This document shows, in pieces, positions 43,859 through 54,990 of a stretch of DNA of 64,000 nucleotides. A model generated the notes under the pieces. It had not been told where the DNA came from and ran no database searches. It saw nothing but the letters and a program-made list of their open reading frames with translations. The position numbers and the translations under genes are program-made. Source of the stretch: Enchytraeus crypticus (Eukaryota > Annelida > Clitellata > Enchytraeida > Enchytraeidae); NCBI GenBank assembly GCA_905160935.1, contig CAJHZI010000423.1:2165001-2229000 (forward strand), in the 5' to 3' direction. Every line of letters begins with the position of its first letter. Position 1 is the stretch's first letter.

Positions 43859-44449
43859 ACTTAATTCTAAATATTAATTCGAAAACAGGTAAAAAGTAAT
43901 ATTACCTGACAAGCTAAATAACCCAAATTTATTATACAAATTTTACATTTCTGATTTTTGTTTAAAGGTAACGCCGTTTTTACATAGATATTACCCAATG
44001 ATTACCCATTTACCCGTTATATCAAAAAGAACTTTACTGCACAGCATCTCTCAATAAACCAAAAGTACACTACCTTACTGTAAAGAGCTACAATAAATTG
44101 TGATGAGGTTGTGTTAACGATAATAAAGAATAAATGTTAAAGTCATTTAAGTCATGCAGACAGTTTAATATTTACAAATATTTCTGGATGACATTGCTGG
44201 TCGGACAAATTGCTACTATCACTAGTCAAATTTTCTTATGTTTGGTTAAGCAGAAAGCATTTCAAAATATCGCTGGACCCTTCGACATATCTCGTGTTTT
44301 TAGACTGAGACCCTGCAAGAACGCGGAGGTGGGAGTTTTTCTGAATTTTGAGGACTGCCTCTGTAACAAAATAGGCAAGAGGTGGCGAATTTTAGGAGGA
44401 CATATTGTTATTTCAGAAGTCTTCGTTTTAATCACATAGGCCTTCGCTT

Positions 44450-44715
44450 TCTTGCGAACAGTTATGGAAAACTGCCAATAGAGGCAGTTGAAGACCTACT
44501 TTTTCTATATCTCTTTTCCATCCAGTGTTCACGAGTTGCCACCAACACTTAAACCTCTTTTTCTTTAATTCCCTTTATCTTTGGACTAATTTTCGGGATT
44601 TTTGAATTTGCACAGATTTTGGACCTTCCTTTGCACTACGGCTTTGATTTGTCTCAATAGCGCACGATGTTGACATTGCTTACTGTAGCACACTAATTAT
44701 TGTTATTCTATAGTA
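44450..44715 (+). mobile_element. LINE-A 3' end, solo
   Basis: AGGCAGTTGAAGACCTACTT, CTCTTTTCCATCCAGTGTTC, TTTATCTTTGGACTAATTTT, GATTTGTCTCAATAGCGCAC, GATGTTGACATTG, ACTAATTATTGTTATT: the last coding bases and 3' UTR of LINE-A, as at 12,200-12,460 on the other strand. Confidence 0.8.
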
Positions 44716-44874
44716 GAACTTATATATATATTAATCTTGATTTTTTCTTTTCAGACCCCCAAATCCCCAAATCTCTCAACCTGCAGTTGTTGAGGTGGTT
44801 TTCTGAATTAGTTACAGAAGGATTCCATCTTTCCCCTTCGCTCATGTAATTCTGGAATTGGACATTGGTCGGCA

Positions 44875-44905
44875 GAAAGAGAGAGAGAGAGAGAGAGAGA
44901 GAGTG
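44875..44905. repeat. (GA)n microsatellite
   Basis: GA dinucleotide tract. Confidence 0.95.
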
Positions 44906-46059
44906 AGTAAGTTAGTAGTTCGTGACTCGGACTACTTGCTCGTGACAAAACTCCAGAATTTTCCCTCTCGGATGCTTTAATTTTCCGTAATGATACCGTA
45001 GGGTTCGTGCCTATCCGAGAGCAAGAAATTCTAATTTATTCTTTTAATTAGATACAATTATACAATTATTTCAAATACCGGCTGTGAAGTACAACAGTTG
45101 ATATGAGACTGCAGAAATATTTATTGTGTGATGTCATATATTATCGCTTTTCAACTGATACAATTTACAAAATTTCAGAATTAGTTTTAACAGAATTTTG
45201 TTATTTATTTGCAGCGAAAATTCTGCATTTTTGATTCGTCAGGCCAGGGGATCTATCCTTTCACCTATAGCAATTGAGTTGGATAAGAAACTAAAATCTA
45301 TTAAAATCTATTCATAGGACCTGCAATGAAAGATCAAACTTTGATCTTATTTTTGAATTATGTAATGTAGCTTAATTTATAAACATAAATCTATTTCGGT
45401 AAAATTATAGCTTGTAAGGCTCCTGCAAGAAATAAACTGATGTGAAAATTTAATATTAATATTTGCTTTGAACACTAATTGTAGAATTTTTGTATTGGTG
45501 CCGATTACTGTATATCGGTGTCGAATCTAACTATTAAAATTTTAAGAATATCGGTTAATGTTAATCTATTGGAATCTATATAATGTTTCAATTCAATGAA
45601 ACTGCTGCCTCGTTATTACCCTCTTATGCTAATGCATTTAAATCATTTGAGTGGCTGAAGTTAGAATTATTCGAAATTTATGTGCTATACCTTAGGGATT
45701 ACTTATAACAAGCAAATGCTCTTATCGGTAAATGTGTTTGTAACTTTTCAAGGTTTTTTCGAGAAGTCATTAAGTGCAGGATAATATTGCTGAATTGCCA
45801 ATATTATCTCATATCCTCCCATCCACGCACTGCTCATGTAGAGATAGAGATACCGAGAGCACGTAAACTTCAAGTAATCATCTCATTAATCAGTGGTCGT
45901 TGGTCAGATGGCACCTCCCTATAAACCTCGGAGTTATTATTAAGTTGAAATGATCGTTGATCGTTGTGTCAAAAGCCTTAACAGGATTGTCTGAAACCCT
46001 ATCAGAACCCTGGTTGGGATTAAATGAAAATGTGTCAGAATAATGATCAGCATTGAATT

Positions 46060-46332
46060 TAGCAACAATATTCTATAAAACAAATCTGAATTGAGCGACA
46101 ATGTGCTAAAAATCTATTCTGGATTTAAGCGACAATGTGCTATAAATCTATTCTAGATTGTGCGACAATGTGCTACAAATGTGATCTAGATTGTGCGACA
46201 ATGTACTATAAATCTAGTCTAGATTGTGCGACAATGTGCTACAAATGTGATCTAGATTGTGCGACAATGTGCTATAAATCTATTCTAGATTGTGCGACAA
46301 TGTGCTATAAATCTAATCTGAATTGACGGACA
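46060..46332. repeat. 33-bp minisatellite
   Basis: About eight copies of GCGACAATGTGCTATAAATC plus TATTCTAGATTGT. The inner ones alternate between CTATAAATCTATT and CTACAAATGTGAT variants. The length, a multiple of three, keeps an 11-residue repeat (MCYKSILDCAT) open for 63 codons, but nothing else suggests coding. Confidence 0.9.
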
Positions 46333-46611
46333 ATGTGTCAGAAGTATTTTGCCTGTTTGGTTGCACAATGTACATGTATGGTTACCTATGACTGGTTTTT
46401 GTTTTGCGCAGCAATTGAACTACATGAAAAAACTTGCTTTAATGCCACAAGTTTACATCGGAGACTACCTCTGTGTATTTCTTCGCAATGGCCTTTGTGC
46501 TTCTTTCTTGCTTCTTTCACTGGATACATGAACGATTTCGTTTGCTGTATGTTGTATCTACATGTATGTACAATGTAGATGAGTTGAAAAGAAATTTAAA
46601 AAACTAATTTT

Positions 46612-46722
46612 TTTTCTCTCTCTCATTCTCTCTTTCTCTCCCTCTCTCTCTCTCTCTCTTTCTCTATTTCTCTCATTTTCTATCTCTCTCTCTCTCACAC
46701 ACACACACATTCTCTCTCCCTC
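46612..46722. repeat. (CT)n / (CA)n microsatellite
   Basis: CT tract with a short (CA)n inside. Confidence 0.95.
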
Positions 46723-47035
46723 TTACTAGAATCAAAAAGAGCTTAAATGACCTACTGTAATCACCCTGTTTAAGAAGACTGCAATCAGTTGATATCTATC
46801 CATTCTTTCGGGTCATACTGCAAATCACTTGCTTAAATATACTGGGCTGTGACTGGCAGTATCGTCATATTAATAAAAGCATTTTGAGTAATTTTTATGC
46901 TTTCTAAACTTGAAAATGCTTAAGTAGTTTAAATTCTTTGAAATAGATTTAAAGAAATTAACTGTATTTCAATAGTAATTAAATGCTTTCTGTGATGCAC
47001 TTATATTACTTCCTTTTCTGCAGTAAAAGCTAAAA

Positions 47036-47158
47036 GCTAGTTTTAACGTCAATTTCATCACTGAAAGCGATGCCAGTGACGGGCGTGCCCAGGATTTGAA
47101 CCCCGCACATACTGATCCGCGATCGAATATCTTACAGACATTGTCACTGGCTTCAATC
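47036..47158 (-). mobile_element. SINE1 copy, minus orientation
   Basis: In + orientation: TTTTAACGTCAATTTCATCA, CTGAAAGCGATGCCAGTGAC, GGATTTGAACCCCGCACATA, CTGATCCGCGATCGAATATC. Confidence 0.85.
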
Positions 47159-47404
47159 AGCAACTAGAATATCGAAATACTAAATACAGACAGTATAAGT
47201 AATATATGTTCTTGCTACGAAGCAAGTTTCTATACAATATTTATGAACCATGTTATCTGTTCATTATGCAGTCAGATAATTGACACATCCGGGGAATCTC
47301 ACAGGAGCTCGAAAGAGTGCATCAGTCGAGATTAGAATTTCACATTTAGGGACATTTAGACTTAAATTTTGGCGAGATTTAGAGAGAACTATGTTTATTT
47401 TGAG

Positions 47405-47411
47405 AATATAC

Positions 47412-47460
<49 letters not shown>

Positions 47461-47492
47461 TATTCTCAATATATGTATATATATATATATCT
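47405..47492. repeat. (TA)n microsatellite
   Basis: TA tract with one GCATATTCTCAATATATG interruption. Confidence 0.95.
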
Positions 47493-47565
47493 TAGTGCAC
47501 TGCCTACTGGCAGGTCCATGGTATACAACCGCCTCCACTATCACTATCGTCCGTTTTTCAACCTG
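47490..47565 (+). repeat. Family D fragment
   Basis: TTAGTGCACTGCCTACTGGC, AGGTCCATGGTATACAACCG, CCTCCACTATC: first block only, then cut by the SINE1-like copy. Confidence 0.7.
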
Positions 47566-47574
47566 AAGTCTAAT

Positions 47575-47697
47575 TCCTAGTTTAGCGTTAGCTTCCTTTG
47601 TCGAAGTTATGTCGGTTGCGGACAAAGCAGTGGATTGAAACCATGCCTCTACTGATCCGCAATCGGATAACTTACCAACAAGCCACCGGCTCAGCCG
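47575..47697 (-). mobile_element. SINE1-like copy, divergent, minus orientation
   Basis: Reverse-complemented: GGCTGAGCCGGTGGCTTGTT, GGTAAGTTATCCGATTGCGG, GCATGGTTTCAATCC, AACCGACATAACTTCG. Same subfamily look as 33.1 kb. Confidence 0.7.
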
Positions 47698-48361
47698 TCA
47701 GCCGTTACGTATGAGAATCTCCTAGAAATATATCATCCCTGTAACCTATAGGCGATATAAAATTTGCACGAGCATAGACTGACGCCGACACCGACTCCTC
47801 TGCAGACCCTATCGAAGAAAGATGGTCATTAAAATGATTAGCCCACTCATCAGATGAGAGACGTCTGGACCCAGTCTATACCCGTAGCTCTCGGGCTTTA
47901 CCTTATAGATACTGATTACAATTATATCTACTCAAGGGGCATATTACATTAAGACTTTGGGAATGCAAGATAGTCGATTACTATTTTTTAATTTGAATTT
48001 GAAGCAGAAGAAATCATGCGTAGAAAAGTGCAATGTCGCCATTTAACTTCAAATTTCAGTTCGAAAGCATCTACTGTATATGTTTACTATAATATTAGTA
48101 GTTTGAATTATGTTATACATTAGAATAATTTGTAAAATTACCTCAATTTCATACGCCATTTGTTTTTAATGCTTAACATGAAAAATATGTTTTCTTCCAG
48201 AATTGCTCCTAAGTGGTGCAAGTGTATAAAACGTGTTGGTAAAGATTCAATGTTTCATGTTTACATCTCATCACTGCTCCATGATTCGCAATCTCTAGCT
48301 TCAGAGGTTAGCACGTTACAAGTACCTTACGTTAACCTCACGTTCTAATCTTTCTTCTTCA

Positions 48362-48560
48362 TTGCACTGCCAAGTGGCAGGTTCAAGGTACATATTCATA
48401 CTCAAAGTCTGTTTTCTCGCTCCATATGAGCACTTCTTAGATCAAAAAGTTAATCCCTCCACAAAGTCTGTGCCTTTTCCATACCTTATGTAACCTATAG
48501 CTTGGGAAAATATGGCTTCTGAGGTGCTTTCCCGTTGCCTTCCTCAGTTTGGTGGATTAA
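48362..48560 (+). repeat. Family E dispersed repeat
   Basis: GCACTGCCAAGTGGCAGGTT, CAAGGTACATATTCATACTC, AAAGTCTG, CCTTATGTAACCTATAGCTT, ATGGCTTCTGAGGTGCTTTC, CCGTTGCCTTCCTCAGTTTG. Ends just left of the inverted arm at 48585. Confidence 0.8.
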
Positions 48561-48584
48561 TTACCATTTAATCCTGGAGGAAAA

Positions 48585-48716
48585 TAATCTTTATAGTACG
48601 TTAATTTGCGCTATTAATGGCCGAATTAAGCAAAAATATGCTATATTATGGAAATATTGATACATTCTATAGTTAATAATAATAATAATAATAATAATGA
48701 TAATAATAATAATAAT
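48585..48716. repeat. Left arm of ~105-bp inverted repeat around the kinase fragment
   Basis: TAATCTTTATAGTACGTTAA, then TTAATGGCCGAATTAAGCAA, then TGATACATTCTATAGTTAAT, passing into (AAT)n. It is the reverse complement of 49368-49475 with only about three changed bases near GCGCTAT/AGATAT. Confidence 0.9.
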
Positions 48717-49160
48717 GGGCTACGGTACAGCAGCGGCACACAGTTGCAGCAGCTGCAGGACAACATGTCAGGCCTGTCATTTGACACTCCGAGGTATTTA
48801 CCACCTGAGGTTTTAGCAAGACGGCCCTACTGCCCCCTTGCCGCGAATATTTGGGCTCTGGGGGTCACTCTGGACGTGATGTTGACGAGTAGCCTCCCCT
48901 ACCCCCTAGACACGGCCGAGGCTCTCCCAGCCATGAGGAGGGGCCTGCGCTTCTCCCCCAGCGAGTCCGTCAAGCAGTCCAAGGAAGTCATCCAGGTCGT
49001 TCATGGACTTCTCCATTCGGTGGTTCAGGCTCGCTACAGTCTGAACAAGGTCCACTGTTCCTCCTGGCTCAGCTCCACCACGGACTCGAGCAAGCCTCGC
49101 ATGGGAACGTTCTACAGGGCCGGGCAGTTTCTTAAGCAACCAGGAAGATTGTTATGGTAG
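48717..49160 (+). pseudogene. Ser/Thr protein kinase C-lobe fragment (retrocopy or captured exon)
   Basis: An intronless GC-rich reading frame (stop 49158-49160) between (AAT)n tracts. It encodes only the C-terminal half of a kinase domain: RYLPPEVLARRPY (subdomain VIII, normally APE), NIWALGVTLDVMLTSSLPYP (subdomain IX, normally D-x-W-x-L-G; the Asp is Asn here), then ARYSLNKVHCSSWL (subdomain XI Arg and the HPWL-like end) and a ~30-residue tail. The ATP site, HRD loop and DFG are absent, so no kinase activity is expected. Base composition is unlike the intron around it. The architecture resembles TSSK/SMOK/NIM1-type kinases, but the family is not decided. Likely a host-gene piece moved into Shaw intron 1; a real internal exon is less likely because no splice sites border it. 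Confidence 0.75.
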
Positions 49161-49214
49161 AATCAGAATTGGAGAGTGCCGATAATAATAATAATAAACT
49201 TATTGCAGACTTAT

Positions 49215-49390
49215 TGCAGAGCAAACCGGCATAATAATAATAATAACAATAATAAAGGTTTATCGTCCGTTTCCTCATACAAGGATCATGTCAGAGACGT
49301 CATCCTTGTCTTATACAAGGATGACGTCCCTGACATGATCCTTGTATGAGGAAACAGACGATAAATCTTTATTATTATTATTATTAACTA
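49215..49390. mobile_element. Two LINE-B-type 3' tails head to head (palindrome)
   Basis: Left, minus orientation: AATAAAGGTTTATCGTCCGT, TTCCTCATACAAGGATCATG, TCAGAGACGTC. Right, plus orientation: GACGTCCCTGACATGATCCT, TGTATGAGGAAACAGACGAT, AAATCTTTATTATT. The arms are about 55 bp, nearly perfect, joined by a short CATCCTTGTCTTATACAAGG centre. Each arm runs outward into a TAA/TTA tail. Confidence 0.85.
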
Positions 49391-49475
49391 TAGAATGTAT
49401 CAATATTTCCATAATATAGCATATTTTTGCTTAATTCGGCCATTAATATCTCAAATTAACGTACTATAAAGATTA
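49368..49475. repeat. Right arm of ~105-bp inverted repeat
   Basis: (TTA)n, AACTATAGAATGTATCAATA, TTTGCTTAATTCGGCCATTA, AACGTACTATAAAGATTA. Mirrors 48585-48716. Confidence 0.9.
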
Positions 49476-49527
49476 GAACCAATGTTTAACAAATGCTGCA
49501 TGGCAAGACCTCTTCACTACCGGCTAA

Positions 49528-49680
49528 TTTAACGTCGATATTATCACCCAAAGCTACGAAGTGGCTCTGGGTGATGATATCGATGTTATATCGCCACAGA
49601 ACCAAAGATTTGAACTCAGTACCTCAAGCAGATGCTTGTTCGGCGTGAAATGTTAACCACTCGACGGCGTGACTTGTATC
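49528..49680 (-). mobile_element. tRNA(Leu/Ser)-like SINE, minus orientation
   Basis: Reverse-complemented: GCCGTCGAGTGGTTAACATT (A-box region like Leu/Ser tRNAs) and ACTGAGTTCAAATCTTTGG (B box). Its distal part (49531-49587) holds a 20-bp inverted repeat, AACGTCGATATTATCACCCA, with three mismatches. Seen once; called SINE3 here. Confidence 0.6.
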
Positions 49681-52600
49681 CCGGTCGATCCACAGAGTCG
49701 TTCATCTCGTCTGACCAACTCGATCAGAATTTCAGATGAGATTCAAGCAATCAGCCAACTTGTTTACCTAGCGCCTCTCTCTGCGCCGCGCATAAATGTG
49801 ACGCTAAATCTAGAAGCGCTGAATTCGGCAATGCGGTATATAACGCACGTCCAGCTTATGCCTACACAAGGTCAGAGATTTTTTTTAAATGATGAAGGAG
49901 AATTTTCCAGAAAATCTGGTTGATGGTGACGGAATTTTAAATTTGACTTCGACTGTAGCCCAATTAATTAAAATTGAAAGCCATTTCAAATTAATATATA
50001 TTTAAGAATTAACTATTTGAAATATTAAAGAGAAATAACTGTGGACAAATATTTTAAAACCCAGGCAATTAATCTACATATCCAATAATTTAAAGCGTCT
50101 GATTTACTTAACATTTATTAGTAGGGTTTTATTATCTGTAACTGAGTTCAACTAACACTAGAATCTTTAATCTGTTATAAGGAAAACATAAAAATCTTAT
50201 CAGAACATTTTGCTATCTTTTTGCATATGGCGGTGATTGCAAATACAAATGGCGTTCATCCATCACGGACAGTTTTTGCTCTCCGCCCTTAAAAACTTAG
50301 TTTGAATCGAGTTGTTCAAGAGAATTTCTCAATCTGAAGCAAAATAGGAAATATATCAAGAAAACTTTTTTGGGATATTTAAAGAATCATATTATTTTTT
50401 GTATATTTTTCAGTGCAGTGAAATGCTGTTAACTGCAATACATTATATGAGCCGGTGAATTTTTAAATTTAAATCTTCATTGATTTTTCTCGAGCTTAGA
50501 ACTTTGCAGCTTGGTGTGTCCTCTATGTTTAGAAGCGGTTTCTTTGCGTTTGACACATTGTTTATGTTTGCAGTGTCATACTTTTATAGCCTTCAGTTTA
50601 TTGCTTGTATTGAACTGTACTGCCTTGTCTGTTGATTTAATTTTAAATTTTAAAATAAGTTTATATGTAACTTAACATTGCATTTTAGCGGCAACATTTT
50701 ATGAATTGGTCGAAAATTGAAGTAAAATGAATAATTTTCATCATTGTTAATATTAATCCAAAACTTGCCGCAAAAAAGATGAAAAGGAGGAACATGTACT
50801 GTTGGAATGTGAAATAAAAATGTGAAAAATGTGTGCAAGACATGTCGCAGTTATCTTGATATTAAACCATTACTTCATTAATTATTAGTTTTGTACGAGG
50901 AGTATCACAGCATTCGCCGATTTTTTCTAATAAAGCGAACCTTAGCTTATGTCTCTATATATCAGTACAGTATGACTTCAGTTTCAGTCTGAATTTCAGA
51001 TAAGAAGTTGTGCATGAAAAACGAAAATTGGTGTAATAAGGACTGAAATGACAACCTTACGAAAAGATTCGTCAATGCCTGTTTTCTATGCCTTGAATTT
51101 CTTTTTAATCTCGTGACAAGAGAAATAATTTCGTAGTCCCCCGTTGTGAAATTTAAATTCTGTTTCTGATGGTTGAACACAATAAATCAAAAATGAAAGC
51201 TCTCTTGGAGGTCGCTTCCACTTGTACTGTTTTGAATAATGAATTCAGAAATATCCATCCAGTACTTTGCCTACTAATTGATTGAAGTTGAAGGGAATAA
51301 ATAAGTATAAGTGCATTATTTTAATTTAACTAACGTATGCTACAAATTCTTTAATTAATATATAGGATATAAATACACATAATGAATCGTTTTAACTCGA
51401 AGGCTATGGTTTTCTGTATCTGAATTTCTACATTTGTCTAAAAGCAAATTTTTGATTTCTGTGGAAATTTTATTGTCAGTCTCAGTTCAATTTATAATGT
51501 CGGATGAATTTGGTGGAAAAATGCAGTTGTCGGTTGCATCATTCTCAGTTTACTTGAGTCAAACACAAAATGAAAAGATCACAATATGGTTTTTAATTCA
51601 TTTATAAAAGATATGAAAATAATTTATCGTTATGGACGTATGCATCATTATTGAATTTATACTAGTCATTGTACCTAACTTGCACTAAAACCTTACTATC
51701 CACGATTCGCAAGTGCACAAAGATAATCTCACACTTGGAGTTTGGAAGTGAAAATGAGAAGATTTGAATCTCCTTGCCTCTTTTTGTCTCTGTCTTTTAC
51801 TCTCACTTTTTTCGTATAACATTCGTAGTCTTAGTCTTCCTCCAGACATGTTAATGATTGAATTTTCATCTTAATTTTAGAAAAGAAGTCAAATTAATAA
51901 CAATAATTAAAATTAATTATTAACATTTTTTTATTAATTAATAACAGCAATCAAAATTAATAACAATTAAACTATTAACAATCAAAATGAATTCTATTCT
52001 TAATTCTTAATCACTAACTAACTCAATCCATCTAACCTCTGGAAAGAATTACACGGGTAAATCTAGAATCAGAAAATTTGTTACCATTTCGTTATTGCAG
52101 TTTTTCTACATTTTTCAAAATCCCATAGATTACTGCATCGCTTTACTTCTCCTAGATATAGTTTTATCAGTGAACGACTATCGAACTTTGTCATCATAAA
52201 AGCCTTCAGTGACCACTGTGAATATCGGTTCGCCTAGGTTAAAACATTGTAGTTTCACAGGTTATCATGATATTCATATTCCCATCTGAGCGTCATTTGT
52301 CATACCTCATCTACCGGAATGACAGCCAACCCTCAGAGCTTAGCATATTCCTCTTCCGTAGAGCCCGGCATGTCATTTTGATGACACCGACTCGAGCAGA
52401 GCTTTCCCTGCAAGTAAATCATTGTTGTAGCTGCGTTCGATCGAGAGTTAGGCGTCTACTTTCTGATATTTTAATTTAATTTATTCTTCAATCGTTAACT
52501 CGACTTTGGTTCCATATTTTCGATCTTGTCATAGACTGTTGTAGCTATTGTTTTGTTAGTCTATGTTCGCTCGTGACTACTGAACGGCAAATGACTTTTG

Positions 52601-53213
52601 AAGGGATAACGAAATAATTTGAAACAGAAGATGAGTAAAACCTGTGAATAGTCAAAGCTGTGAAATTAAGTGACATATGACTTCAGGCTTCTCCAATGTA
52701 ACGGCTGTAATAGTCTCCATTCCTTAGATCTTCAGGTTTGGGACCAAAATCATGACACCCTCTTAATCTAGCACTCTGTAACTGTAAAATAGCATTTATG
52801 TTTTTGTTGTTTTTTCACTTATTATCAAGCATAGCCTTTGGGCTTTACAGTGATGCATTTCAACGTTAGACTACGTCAGCTAGAAGCTTCGCTGCGACCT
52901 ATCGGTCTTCTGTTTGATGGCTATAATAAGATTCGTTGCATCTATATAATTGGACAGACGCCCTGTCGAGACACTCGGGCAAATAAAAAGCACTGCAATA
53001 TTAAAATCATTTATCTTTGTTTACACTGCACCCACTTGGTAATTATAACATATTACGAAATTCGAAGATTTAACGTTGATTTTCTCTGGTACAAGTACGG
53101 AAGTTAAAAACTGTAATACAACGCGATGATGTCATTAGTGTCAGGACTTACTCATTTGCAACAAGAAAAATTCACTTATCACCTAACAACTGAAATCAGG
53201 AAGGAGACAGAGA
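49681..53213. other. AT-rich intronic stretch, nothing recognised
   Basis: No exon-like frame, RT or transposase motif, or dispersed family was recognised in 3.5 kb, the quietest part of intron 1. Confidence 0.45.
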
Positions 53214-53284
53214 GAACTATGTTTATTGAACTATGTTTATTGAAGTACACATACAAGTATACATACAAGCACAAGGTCATCAAA
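53214..53284. repeat. 60-bp dispersed segment, copy 2
   Basis: As 42.9 kb, with a small tandem doubling of ACTATGTTTATTGA at its start. Confidence 0.75.
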
Positions 53285-53917
53285 GAGGGTATGTATACCG
53301 TATCTAGTTGACAGCCAGCAATCACGCAAGAATAGGCATACATGCAATTGAAAATTAGCAAAAATACTAGCGAAAAATCAGTAGCAACTAACCAGCATGT
53401 AAGTTGGAGAAACAGTCGTATAAAAATTGACAGTGTAATTTATAAACCATGCACTAAGATAAATTGAAGCATGCAACCTAATTAAAGACGATAATAGCAT
53501 GGTACTTGTCAACAATAAAATATATTAATCATTACAAAATATTATGTAGCTAGCTTTTGTATCTCTGGTTGAATAAGTTCAAAGATTTAGTATTACGAAT
53601 TTCTAAGGGAACGAATTTCTAGGAGAAGCGCATTCATCGAGCGGTCCGCACAAAATTGATTTTATACAAGATGATTTGGAACGCCATTTGCAAATTGTAA
53701 CACTCTAACATGTTCTTCTAATCAACGATTTCCTAGGCAATAAAAATATTACAGGAGTTCAATGTACAGTTTTAAGACTGACGAAGCGTTTGAAGTGGTA
53801 ACAAAGCAACCGTTTCGGTGCGATACTTAAGTTCACTTTAAGTAGTTGTCAAGCCTAGTTAACGCCATATCTTGAAGGACTCGCGCACCTACTGAATCTA
53901 CTCTTGATTTAAAAATG

Positions 53918-54185
53918 TATAATAATAATAATAATAATAACACGCATTATAGTGAAATGATCAACTACGTTGATATCTATCACTTTTAATACCACATGTT
54001 ACATCCATTAGGCAATTTAGTCCATTTTTCGTGTAGCCAGTCCAGTGAGTGTCCGAGATTTTACTCTCAGATCAGCGCGGCTGGGATTCAAACCCACGAG
54101 AGTTCAATTCTGCTCAGGGTCTGTCATTTAAAACTTCATGACGTTATCTACACACTTAACCATTGCGCTTTTGAGACATTCAATA
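53918..54185 (-). mobile_element. SINE2 copy, minus orientation, with (TAA) tail
   Basis: (ATA)n at 53918-53940 is the 3' tail. Then CACGCATTATAGTGAAATGA, CAACTACGTTGATATCTATC, AGCCAGTCCAGTGAGTGTCC, GATTTTACTCTCAGATCAGC, GGATTCAAACCCACGAG, and TTAACCATTGCGCTTTTGAG at the head. The most complete copy. Confidence 0.85.
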
Positions 54186-54225
54186 ATATATTTTTGTCTA
54201 CATGCATATAACAAAGTGAAATGTG

Positions 54226-54272
54226 AGAAGTGTGTGCCAGTGAAGTGTGTGCCAGTGAAGTGTGTGCCAGTG
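54226..54272. repeat. 15-bp triplet repeat (GTGTGTGCCAGTGAA)3
   Basis: Three perfect tandem units. Confidence 0.95.
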
Positions 54273-54594
54273 AGCTTCTTATGAAACATTAATTGAGAAA
54301 ATACTCAGTTTTCCTTTGGACAATGTGGTTGACTTCAAACTGAAATAACAAGTTTCAAGTAGGGATATAAGTTTATATAGCTATAACTGAAACAATTTAT
54401 TTTTTCTGTTCGTATGTTTTTATTTTTAAGGCAGCTAAATTCTAGATATGAGTAACTTTCATCTGTAGACTTTGCCCTTTTGCTTATTACTTTCCAATCT
54501 TTTCCATATTTATAGAGTGTGTTTAAAAAGTATTTTAAAATAGTACAAGGCTTGCAGCCTAGGTTAGACAAATATAGTGATTATGGTATACCAA

Positions 54595-54756
54595 CAGCAA
54601 TTTGAATGTTACTTTCGTCTATGACAATATCGAACACTATTGACACAAATCCAACCCGGTGAGCGAAAACGATGTCCGAAACGGAGCAAATTACAAATCC
54701 AAAAATCCAGTTCAAAGATAAAGGGAATCTGAGAGAGAGATACAGCGAAAAAAAGT
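54595..54756 (-). mobile_element. LINE-A 3' end, solo, minus orientation
   Basis: In + orientation: TATGACAATATCGAACACTA, TTGACACAAATCCAACCCGG, TGAGCGAAAACGATGTCCGA, CAAATCCAAAAATCCAGTTC. Parallels 12,230-12,350. Confidence 0.8.
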
Positions 54757-54990
54757 AAACACGCATTATAGTGAAATGAGCCAACTATGTTAATAACTAT
54801 CACTTTTTAATGCCACATGTTTAAACCATTAGGTAATTCCAATTCCATGTAACCAGTCCAGTGAATGTCCGAGATTTTACTTTCAGATCAGCGCGGCTAG
54901 GATTCGAACCCTCGAAGGTTCAATTCACCTCAAGATCTGTAATTTAAATTTTCATGACGTTACCCCTACGCTATTAAGACATTCAAAATT
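54757..54990 (-). mobile_element. SINE2 copy, minus orientation
   Basis: ACACGCATTATAGTGAAATG, TAACTATCACTTTTTAATGC, CCAGTCCAGTGAATGTCCGA, GCGCGGCTAGGATTCGAACC. Abuts the LINE-A tail. Confidence 0.85.

Noticed and set aside
46333-46578. Cys-rich 81-codon frame downstream of the 33-bp repeat
   Set aside because: No signal peptide pattern, splice sites or family match, and base composition like the surroundings.
49669-49923. 84-codon frame after the kinase unit
   Set aside because: Starts inside the tRNA(Leu/Ser)-like SINE and has no recognisable protein features.
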